Origin: Spirogloea muscicola
Taxonomy: Eukaryota > Streptophyta > Zygnematophyceae > Spirogloeales > Spirogloeaceae
Length of the DNA stretch: 11,898 nucleotides
Assembly: GCA_009602725.1 (NCBI GenBank)
Contig: WELB01000413.1
Location: forward strand, 13,372-25,269
Direction: 5' to 3'
Positions 1 to 7,739 of the stretch are shown piece after piece; within the stretch, counting starts at the first letter, position 1, and each line of letters starts with the position of its first letter. The notes beneath the pieces are model-generated. The model was not told the DNA's origin and searched no databases. It saw only the letters and a program-made list of their open reading frames with translations. The position numbers and the translations under genes were made by a program.

Positions 1-3000
1 CCGGGCAAGGGCGCGCCCGACGCCGGCGTCCAGCAGGCGCCGCCGACGGCGCCGGGCCGCACGCCGACGCTGCAGGAGATCCAGGGCGACCAGCTGACGG
101 CGGTGGCCCAGCACACGTGGCCCGCGCAGGGCCCCCGCGCGCCCTTCGACGAGGCGCTGGTGAAGCGCATCTACGAGCAGGAGCTCTGCGTGGCCGGCGG
201 CGCCGCCAAGGCGGTGCCGCTGCAGCGCGCCATGCTGCTGGAGATCAGCCAGTACCTGGAGAACTACCTGTGGCCCTACTTCCAGCCCGACCGCGAGGCC
301 TCCTTCGAGCACGTCATGTCCATCGTCCTCATGGTCAACGAGAAGGTGAGCTCCGCGCGACGCAGTGAGCACCTTGTGGCCTCGACCCTGCCCGGGCTGC
401 CGGAGTGCGCGGGCCGTCCGCACCTCCTGCGCGTCCGTCTCACTCGTCCGTCTGCGGCACGCCGTCGCGACAGTTCCGGGAGAACGTCCCGGCGTGGAGG
501 AGCTTCCACGAGCGCACCGAGGCCTTCCCGGCCTTCTTCAAGTGCGTCCTCCAGCTCCAGGACCAGGTGCCGGCGGTGCACTTTGCCGAGTTTTCCTTGC
601 CGCTGACCCTTGACCTTTCTTGCTGGCCCTGCGGCACGTTCAAGCCTGCCCAGATGCGTGGCTCTCACTGTTGCCTAGATTGGCATGCGGCTATTACTCT
701 CGTGCAACAGCAGGGCGCAAGGGAGATGACCATTCGAGAGAAGATCAACTACTTGCTCTTTGTGATCAACTGCTTCCAGGTAAGCCTCTCCTTTTCCTCA
801 AATGCAGCACGTATGGCAATAAGCATTGGGCCTCATTCAAGTCCTGGCCTGGGCTTGCTTCAAGTCCTTCAAGTCCTGGTCGTCATGCGTGCCGAGCCAA
901 GCTTGTCAACGTGCTATGCACCCGCTGCAGTGGGCTGCCGCCGAGTCTCAGCCGCCCGGGATCGCACTCTTTGCAGAGCCTGGAAGATGAGATGGTGAGG
1001 GGCCCAGTACTCAAGCTCGTATCTCTACAGCTTTGGCATGCCCTCTCCCCTGGTCGCCGCCAGGTCCTTTTCTACAATGACACCCTCAGTCAAAGCTGAC
1101 ACCTCTGGCTGCTGTTTGCCCACCATTTGCATTTATTGTCGCGCTTGATGACCTTTGTAGTCTGCCTCTATGCCATCATCCAGTTGGGTTGAGCAGCTTA
1201 TATGCACCCTCATGTTGGACTTCATCTGTTGATCAGTGTCTAAGGTCCACCAACACTATGTCGTTTCCTCAGATCGCTCTGCGATCCTTTCCTCAACTGG
1301 AGCCGCTGTGGAAGAAATTGTTGAAGAGAGAGTCACGTGCAGGCAAAGGTGGCCAGGCTCCGCAATCCCGCACAGAGGCCCGTTTCATACCCCGTCTCAT
1401 CGAGGATTTCCTTGAGGTAGGCTCTCCATTGGCCGTTGAAGTCGTCGTGCTCTGACAATTTAAGGCACTCAGCCTGGCAACAATGGAAGACTGTGCCCCT
1501 TGGGTCACAGGTGCTACTGTTTATGCTGCACATTAACATGTCGTGAACTTTGCAACCCAGCATTGCCACTCCAAGAGCTCCTTACGTCTCCCAGTTCTGT
1601 GCATTTGCTTACTTTCGAGTCACAAGTGCTCACTCAGAGTATTCATGACTTGCTCACAAGGCAGATACTCAATGAGGTGGTGAGGCCAGAGGCAAACGGC
1701 ATACTTGCGAATGGCAGACATGGAACTCATGAAAATGGCGACAGTATGGCAGTGGACCCCCTTCGACTGCTCTTCTGTGAGCGCTTTGCGGAGCTGATGA
1801 TTGACCTGCTGAGTCAGCTTCGTACACGCAGGTGAAGGTCTTAGGGTTTAGCTCGTGGCATCCTGCTGCACATGCTGCATGATTGTTGCAACAGTCTCTA
1901 CAGAGCAAGTGGGAAGTATCTAAGCTCGTTTCTTGGGTCGTTGGTGCAGGTTTGTGCGGACCCTGTTAGAAGATGTAGCTCTTGTCGTCAAATGCCGCAT
2001 GAGCGCACTGTATAGCCACCCAAGAGGTCGGCTTTTTAGCCAGCTCGTTGACCTGCTAAGATTTTACCAGGGCTTTGAGATCGACGACTTCCGGGGCACA
2101 CAGCTGACGGACGCGGAGGTTTTGGTAGCTCACTGTGACAAGCTGCAGGCCCTTCAGCGGCTTCTCTTCAAGTCCATGCCAAAGGTGGGAGGCCTGCAAC
2201 AAATTGACTTGCCATGTTTCATGCATTGTGCCTTCAAAATCTCATCGCTTGATGTGTGACAGGTTGAGGAGTCAGTAAAGACAAGTTGCTGCATACCCAT
2301 TCTGCATGGATAGAAAGCTTTCCGCATTGTTGACCATTTGGCTTTTCGCTCCTTTTGGCAGTTGAGGGAGCTCGCTTTGAGCAACATTGCAGCAGTGGAG
2401 AAACGGTCAGACTTGGCCAAGAGGTTGTCATCCTTGAAATTTGAGGAGCTCAGGGACCTAGTTGTAAACAAGGTACAACACCTCTACCATGTCCAAACCC
2501 ATCATTCACTGGACATTATGAGAAGAAGAAACTCGTCACTAAAGATGGATGCTTTCCTTCCGCTCCCCGCAGTTACACCTGGCCTCTGCCTCCGACCCCT
2601 GGGCTGAGAGTTCGGACTTCCTAGTCGAGGTCGCTCTGGCATCATTTGAGCGCCGACAATCACAGCGGGAGCAGTTGAACGAGCTCCCACTTTACCCAAA
2701 TGAGGAGGTCATGTGGGATGAGAGCTTGGTGCCATCGGTCAACTACACTGGTGAAGGTTGTTTAGCGTTGCCAAAGCTCAACCTGCAGTTCCTCACTCTG
2801 CACGACTACCTGCTTCGCAACTTCAACCTTTTTCGCTTGGAATCCACCTACGAGATACGGGAGGACGTACACGACGTGCTGAAGCGTATGAAGGCCAGGG
2901 CTAACCCTATGGATCCTGATGATATTACCTTTGGTGGCTGGGCCAGGATGGCCCTGCCATTGGCACAGCCAATGCGTATAACGGATGTGGCTGCGCCCCT

Positions 3001-6000
3001 TATTGGTGAACAGCGACCAGCGTCCGTGACGGCCGAACTTTCCATTGATGTTGCCAGCTACAGGGGTGCTATGAGAGCTCAATGGGACGAGCTCAAAGAA
3101 CACGATGTACTGTTTGTACTAGCCATCCGGCCTGTACCTCCTTCACCCTATGGCAATGGTGCGGAAGAGGGACCAGCAAGTGCGTACGACCACACAGGGG
3201 GCAGCAGCGTGCCCAAGAGATTTGGCCTGCGATACGTGCGGGGGTGCGAAGTGGTGGAAGTGAAAGATGAAGGAGGTCGTCTCATGAATGACTTCACTGG
3301 TCGCGTGAAGCGAGAGGAATGGAAGCCTCCCGAGGGCACAAAGCGAACACTGGTGGTGGCACTGGATACTGCACAGTACCAGCTTGATGTGAATGCGGGG
3401 GTTGAGGCTAGCATCAGCAAGTCACTCAATGTGGTGATGCGCCGCAAGCCCAAGGAGAACAACTTCAAGGCCATACTAGAGTCTATCCGAGACCTCATGA
3501 ATGAGGATGCCACAGTGCCGACTTGGCTGCATGACATCTTCTTAGGCTACGGCGATCCTGCTGCTGCTCAGTGGCATCACATGCCTCCACAGCAGCAGCT
3601 CCGCGTCGTTGATTTCAAGGACACTTTCCTCTCTCCAAAGCACCTGCTTGCGTCATTCCCGGGCCGTCAGGTACGTCATGGGTCTGCCTGTCAGTCACCT
3701 CTCCAGATGTGGGCAGTGAAGAACACAATGCGCCTTGAGGTTAATCTGATCAGTGCTGCGAGGCTCTTTGCATATGAGCAGGTGCAGTTTATGAAAGAGA
3801 GGCCAGAAGACCCGGATCCCCAGCCGCCCTATCGCATTACCTTTTCAGAAGCTCCTCTTCCCGAGGCAACAGCTACGGGACCTGACAGCAAGCGTAAGGC
3901 AGGTGGAGAAGGGAAGGACACGGCCCACGCTGAACTTGTGGTAGAAGCTTACCGAGCTCCAGATCCTGGGCCATATCCTCGGGACCAGCCCAATCAGAAT
4001 GCGGTTGAATTCACGCATGTTCAGGTAGAGTTCATCCTTCTTCGGGTACTCGCTTGTCATGTAAGGATTTCACATGTCTGTGCGCTCTGCTGAGTGCAGG
4101 GAACTCACAAGTCTTTTGAGCATTCCGCTGCCAGGTGGACGCAATAATGGCAGGGGTGCAGCCAGGTCTTACAATGGTGGTGGGTCCACCAGGCACAGGA
4201 AAGACAGATACAGCAGTGCAGATTTTGCATGTGCTCTACCACAATTGCCCGTCCCAGCGGACGCTGCTCATCACCCACTCCAACCAAGCTCTCAATGACC
4301 TCTTTGAGAAGATCATGCAGGTATTGACCAGAATCTCTTTATGCTTGAGAATTACACGTTATTACCTGGTCTGCTTTGTACCCTTGACCTGCCACTGTAC
4401 ACCCACTGTGATGCTTTGACATCTTCATACTTTATGCTTGCAGAGGGATGTACCAGCACGTTACCTGCTCCGGCTCGGGATGGGTGAATCAGAGTTGGCA
4501 GGAGAAGGCGATTTCAGCAGAGCAGGTCGCGTGAATGCCATGCTGGCACGGCGGCTGGAGCTACTGGCGCAGGTTGAGCGCTTGGCCAGCACATTGTCTT
4601 TGCCAACTGAGAGTGCTCAGACATGTGAGGATGCAGCGCACTTCTGGCTCCTGCACGTCTTCTCCCGGTGGGAGGTTTTCAAAGTGAAGGTGGACGCAGC
4701 CGTCAGGAGTGGTGACAACCCGAAGGTTGTCAGGGAACAATTTCCATTCCTTGAATTCTTCTCTGATGCTCCTCAGCCTGTTTTCACAAGGGTGTTTCAG
4801 TCGCTTGAGGCAGACATGCGGTCAGCAGAGGGGTGCTTCAGGCACCTCCGCACTATGTTTGAGGAGCTAGCAGAGTGCCGTGCATTTGAGTTGCTCAAGA
4901 GCACGGGAGAGCGAGCCAACTACCTGATGGCTAAGCAGGCCAAGGTTGTCGCTATGACGTGCACGCATGCAGCGCTTAAGCGGCGTGACTTTCTGAAGCT
5001 TGGCTTCAAGTATGACAACCTTGTGATGGAGGAGAGTGCTCAGATCCTGGAGATCGAAACACTCATCCCGATGCTGCTACAGAGACCTCAAGATGGTCGT
5101 GCACGCCTCAAGCGCTGCATCCTGATCGGAGATCATCATCAGCTTCCGCCTGTGGTCAAGAATATGGCTTTCCAGAAGTACTCCCACATGGATCAGAGTC
5201 TCTTCACCAGATTTGTGCGACTTGGGGTGCCCTATGTGGAGCTCAATGCGCAGGGACGAGCACGGCCTGCAATGGCTCGCCTGTATTCGTGGCGTTACCG
5301 TGACTTGGGCAATCTTCCTAGCGTCAGCAGCCCTGGGAGTCCCTTTACCACTGCCAATGCAGGATTTGCACACACTTTCCAGCTTGTGGATGTGCAGGAC
5401 TACCAGGGCGTGGGAGAAATGGAACCCAATCCTTGGTTCTATCAGAACTTGGGAGAGGCTGAGTACATCATTAGTGTGTATCAGTACATGCGCCTCCTCG
5501 GCTACCCGGCTCACAAAATCTCAATACTCACAACCTATAATGGTCAGAAACACCTCCTACGTGACGTCATTGAGCGGCGCTGCGCTGGCCATCCACTCTT
5601 TGGCCGTCCATCGAAGGTAAGATGCAGTACATGACAAGTAGGGCTGTTGCTGGGGGAGTAGAGAAGGCAGGGAGGAAGCAAGGGAGGCAGGAAATGTTAA
5701 TGGAAGTGTGTAAGTGTTGCATGCGTCCACTTTTGGGAATCTAGGATCTCTCTTCTAGCAATGCCTTGGCCTGAGGTTCACAGTTGTCAATTTGCAGGTG
5801 ACTACGGTGGATCGTTTCCAGGGACAGCAGAATGACTACATACTCCTGTCTCTTGTGCGGACAAGGGTGGTGGGGCATCTTCGTGATGTGCGACGCTTAG
5901 TAGTGGCCATGTCGCGTGCACGCTTGGGCCTCTACGTCTTCTGTCGCCGTGACTTATTCCAGCAGTGTTATGAGCTACAACCCACCTTCAAGTTGCTCCT

Positions 6001-6394
6001 GAGCCGTCCCGATCAGCTCGCGCTAGTGTTGGCGGAATCTCAACATCCCACAACAAGACCAGCTGCTAGCGACCAGGATGCGGAGCCCTCTGCCACCCCT
6101 CCTCATCTTGTATCATCGTTGGAGGAAATGGCAGGCATCGTTTCTATGAATTTTGAGAGCTGGCAGCGTGCACAGCAGGTTAGCAACTTGTTTGTGGAAA
6201 AAATCTATGCTCACGTCGATACTGCATACTGGAGAGAATTCTGTACATCAAAATTACAGACTTTGCAATATGATTGCCGCATTAGCATTGACCACGGCAT
6301 GCCCGACCATCAAGAAGAGTCAGCATGCTGTTGGATAGCCTTGGCTGCGCGCATATGCGGTACCGTGGTGCAAGACCTATATGCACAAGACTGA
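1..6394 (+). CDS. AQR: Aquarius-type intron-binding spliceosomal RNA helicase, 5' partial, 13 exons
   Basis: AQR is an SF1 (UPF1-like) RNA helicase. It belongs to the intron-binding complex that contacts the intron upstream of the branch point in the nuclear spliceosome. Proposed exons: 1..345, 474..566, 714..779, 977..1063, 1273..1416, 1638..1831, 1950..2184, 2362..2472, 2573..3670, 3782..4024, 4135..4320, 4444..5616, 5798..6394. All joins keep frame, and all introns are GT-AG. The product is about 1,523 residues, close to human AQR (just under 1,500). Blocks nearly identical to family members include [35 protein letters not shown] (about residue 488), [11 protein letters not shown] (about 715), GPPGTGKT (889-896), EESAQ (1130), GDHHQLPPV (1163) and VAMSRAR (1361). 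The frame is open from base 1 with no ATG before the conserved region, so the start lies upstream. Exon borders come from homology and splice consensus, not transcripts. The stop at 6392-6394 is the least certain part. Confidence 0.96.
567..713 (+). other. AQR: AQR intron 2: 147 nt, stop-free, weak donor
   Basis: The intron lies between [10 protein letters not shown] and [10 protein letters not shown], which are adjacent or nearly so in AQR homologues. The donor GTGCCG is poor. The length is a multiple of three and the frame runs straight through without a stop, so retention would insert 49 extra residues. The inserted sequence is Cys/His/Trp-rich and unlike the family. GC content falls sharply inside it, from about 582 onward. 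Confidence 0.7.
708..713 (+). other. AQR: Tandem CAGCAG acceptor of AQR exon 3
   Basis: Two CAG triplets in a row precede GGCGCAAGG. The exon can start at 711 (adding one Gln) or at 714, both in frame. I used 714 for the exon list. Confidence 0.5.
2573..4024 (+). other. AQR: AQR exons 9-10: barrel/stalk/pointer region
   Basis: Exon 9 (2573..3670, 366 codons) is one of the two long exons of the gene, with exon 12. It contains the most conserved non-helicase part of AQR. That covers the run from [11 protein letters not shown] through STYEIR, then [44 protein letters not shown] and [13 protein letters not shown]. Known AQR structures place a beta-barrel, stalk and pointer domain in this part; I infer the same here from similarity. 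A small Gly/Ser-rich insert sits near residues 625-640, before [10 protein letters not shown]. Exon 10 (3782..4024, 81 codons) holds PPYRITF, then a variable Lys/Glu-rich linker, and ends in [19 protein letters not shown], which leads into the helicase core. Confidence 0.93.
3671..3781 (+). other. AQR: AQR intron 9: 111 nt, stop-free
   Basis: A good donor (CAG|GTACGT) and an acceptor (ATGAGCAG) bound a segment that is a multiple of three and has no in-frame stop. Removing it joins SFPGRQ to VQFMKER, which matches the family spacing. Retaining it would add 37 residues between the exon 9 block and the PPYRITF block. Confidence 0.75.
4135..5616 (+). other. AQR: AQR exons 11-12: RecA1 core and inserted domain
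   Basis: Exon 11 (4135..4320) encodes the Q-motif-like entry [16 protein letters not shown] and the Walker A loop GPPGTGKT, followed by the family block [15 protein letters not shown]. Exon 12 (4444..5616, 391 codons) continues with YLLRLGMGE and [15 protein letters not shown]. It then has motifs [10 protein letters not shown], the Walker B variant [58 protein letters not shown] and [19 protein letters not shown] in place of DEAQ is normal for AQR and is not a defect. The catalytic residues needed for ATP binding and hydrolysis are all present, so the encoded enzyme looks intact. Confidence 0.95.
5798..6394 (+). other. AQR: AQR exon 13: RecA2 motifs V-VI and C-terminal tail
   Basis: Exon 13 begins after ...TTTGCAG with [18 protein letters not shown] (motif V). 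It continues through [19 protein letters not shown] (motif VI with the arginine finger), almost unchanged from animal and plant AQR. After about residue 1415 similarity falls away: [13 protein letters not shown] still fits the family, and the part from 6179 onward does not. If unspliced, the reading frame stops at 6392-6394 after 198 codons. The last ~70 residues are Cys-rich and lack family similarity, and the DNA there is more AT-rich than the preceding coding DNA, so they may be intronic or untranslated. Confidence 0.85.
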
Positions 6395-6419
6395 CTTGTT
6401 TGATATGCAAGTCTTGCAG
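6179..6419 (+). other. AQR: Possible unrecognised last intron of AQR
   Basis: A donor-like CAG|GTTAGC follows the last family-like residues (…RAQQ). An acceptor-like GTCTTGCAG ends at 6419. Splicing in phase 0 would replace the read-through tail by a 33-codon exon at 6420..6521 starting EKASKQEAAV and ending in TGA at 6519-6521. This tail is helical and charged, more like the usual AQR C-terminus in character, but I cannot align it. This is an alternative model, not a firm call. Confidence 0.35.
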
Positions 6420-6703
6420 GAAAAGGCATCGAAGCAAGAAGCCGCTGTATCTTTGGCCAAAATTCTGGATCATGCGCGAAGCCATGGCTATGGCTCTGAT
6501 GTACAGAATGCAGCAGCATGATCGACGACTCTTGATTGTCGCTAGTGCAGCGGTCATGGTCAACACTCTTGATTGATACTCGCTGAGCCAATATTGAGAG
6601 TCCAGAAATGACGTCAGCAACGTAGAGGTGCAGAGGTTGTAGTGAATCGCAAAGGCTATCAACGTCTTGCAGCTCGTACACAGTGTGCAGTGCTTAGTGG
6701 TGC

Positions 6704-6742
6704 TGTACACATCTTATCTCCATTTTTGTACACAATTTTGTA
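6704..6742 (+). terminator. UGUA-rich element, possible AQR poly(A) signal region
   Basis: TGTACACA occurs at 6704-6711 and again at 6727-6734, and a third TGTA lies at 6739-6742. UGUA motifs attract cleavage factor I in plants and animals, and UGUAA is the usual signal in chlorophytes. The exact UGUAA is absent here, so assignment as the AQR 3'-end signal is tentative. Confidence 0.25.
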
Positions 6743-6803
6743 GCCGTCCCCTGGCCAGAAATTGGACGACTGCAAAGAATCTAGGGTCAAAGAATTGAGC
6801 AGA

Positions 6804-6808
6804 TTACA
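6804..6808 (-). terminator. UGUAA poly(A) signal for SEC1
   Basis: The minus strand reads TGTAA (inside CCTGTTTGTAATCTGC) 134 nt after the SEC1 stop codon. UGUAA is the established poly(A) signal of chlorophyte algae such as Chlamydomonas, usually 10-20 nt before the cleavage site. That would end the SEC1 transcript near 6785-6795, just short of the likely AQR transcript end. Confidence 0.5.
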
Positions 6809-6941
6809 AACAGGGGCTCTGTAGGTGGATTAGGCTTAGAGCCACAGACACTCGCCCCCACAGGCATTTGGTGAGATTGTAGCTCTCCCAAAACCCTCCT
6901 GGCAAAGAAGCAGCAGTATACAGCCTCAACGGCCCTTGATC

Positions 6942-7739
6942 TCAGGCACCCCGAGTACTCAGCAGCTTCACCTTCTGCAAGCGGGTCTCAGTGTGTCAAT
7001 CATCTAACTCAAAATCATCAGCTTCGGTTGCATCACCAGCTCGTGAATATGGCATACTCTCCTTCACATGTCAAGGTTGTTCACATACTTACAGAGATAA
7101 ATTTGTGAGGATCATCTAGTGTTGTTGACCCGAATACAACTTCTCGTTGAAGTTGTGCAGACATCTTGTGTGCTGCTCGTAGCTGCCATATCAAGCTGCA
7201 TCGTCAGAAACTCGCAGAAGTACACAACAAGCTGCAAACGGGAAAGCAACATTGGCCAGAGATTGAGGTAGCTACCTCTGAGCGCGTCATGCCACCAATA
7301 ACAAAGACAAAAAGTCGTCGACTGCCGGGAAGAAGCTCTGGAGCCATTGTTCGGCTACCGGCAGAGGTTGACCGCGTGCTATCATTGCTGCCAAGTCCAG
7401 GGGCTTTGCGGTTGAGTTGACGATGCAAGTCTTTTGCAGAAGAGTCCCTCCTGTAACCTTCTGGTGGGTTTCTAAGTTGGTGCACTGGAGGTCTCCATAG
7501 AATTGTTACCTTGAGGAGTCGTCGGAGGATTTGGACTTGCTAGCCCAGCTCGTTCGAGCAGAGGTTCGCATGGATATGCCAGTACGTGCAGGGGTTGTGT
7601 TAGTGGCAGCATTAGCAGTTGACGGTGACGGGGTGGGCACTACAGAAGCCATGCCACGCAGCACTGCTGCCGAGGGTTCCTTGACATATGGGTACTCGTC
7701 CTTGGGAAGGTCCCCTTTGGCAAGATCCTCAACAACATC
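6942..7739 (-). other. SEC1: SEC1 exons 17-20: Ser/Thr-rich linker and C-terminal core
   Basis: Exon 17 (7739..7510) starts [20 protein letters not shown], the family block. It then becomes a low-complexity Ala/Thr/Pro/Ser linker ending [12 protein letters not shown]. Plant KEULE has a similar Ser-rich basic linker at this place. Exon 18 (7450..7276) continues the linker and returns to the core with [15 protein letters not shown]. Exon 19 (7182..7093) encodes [18 protein letters not shown] and DDPHKFIS. Exon 20 has 10 codons, [10 protein letters not shown], then TGA at 6944-6942. The linker is probably disordered and may be phosphorylated, which is inference only. Confidence 0.92.

Larger units (their letters stand above)
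1..2472 (+). other. AQR: AQR exons 1-8: N-terminal helical (ARM-like) region
   Basis: Exons 1-8 encode about 425 residues that match the N-terminal armadillo-type helical region of AQR, a scaffold for partner proteins. The first ~23 visible residues are proline/alanine-rich and not conserved. Homology starts at [10 protein letters not shown] and continues through [66 protein letters not shown] and [18 protein letters not shown]. Exons 6 and 7 share a split AG|G arginine codon across the intron 1832..1949; all other joins here are phase 0. Exons 5-6 carry a loosely conserved stretch rich in Gly, Asn and charged residues (about 222-285). Introns are 100-221 bp. Exons 1-2 are extremely GC-rich and exons 3-8 are not. 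Confidence 0.92.
6395..6941. other. Convergent 3' spacer between AQR and SEC1
   Basis: These 547 bp lie between the two stop codons. I see no further convincing gene, RNA or mobile element. The stretch should hold both 3' UTRs. It may also contain a last AQR exon at 6420..6521 (see the entry for 6179..6419). No AATAAA is present on either strand that I could find. Other details are a TGACGTCA palindrome at 6609-6616 and a repeated ACTCTTGATTG around 6529 and 6566, neither with a clear role. Confidence 0.75.

Noticed and set aside
276-668. Long minus-strand open frame opposite AQR exons 1-2.
   Set aside because: GC-rich DNA has few stops, so antisense frames open by chance; its protein is Arg-rich and mirrors the real exons, and it crosses an intron border.
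837-878. Three copies of TCAAGTCCT in AQR intron 3 as a possible regulatory repeat.
   Set aside because: Nine-base copies with irregular spacing in an intron; likely local slippage with no supporting signal.
1130-1134. At protein residues 1130-1134, EESAQ instead of DEAQ in the helicase Walker B motif, as a sign of lost activity.
   Set aside because: AQR proteins in animals and plants carry the same EESAQ, so it is normal for the family.
1141-1160. TTGATGAC in AQR intron 4 and ATGATGA on the minus strand near 8840 as C boxes of intronic box C/D snoRNAs, attractive because AQR is linked to snoRNP assembly.
   Set aside because: No CTGA D box at a fitting distance and no terminal stem found in either intron.
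3148-3537. Minus-strand frame of 129 codons opposite AQR exon 9.
   Set aside because: A shadow of a strongly conserved sense exon; no family features of its own.
5640-5700. Purine-rich tract (AGGCAGGGAGG-like repeats) in AQR intron 12.
   Set aside because: Irregular, short, and without repeat units or structure beyond low complexity.
6609-6616. TGACGTCA palindrome, a bZIP/CRE-type binding site.
   Set aside because: It lies between two convergent gene ends, not at a promoter, and an 8-bp match is expected by chance.
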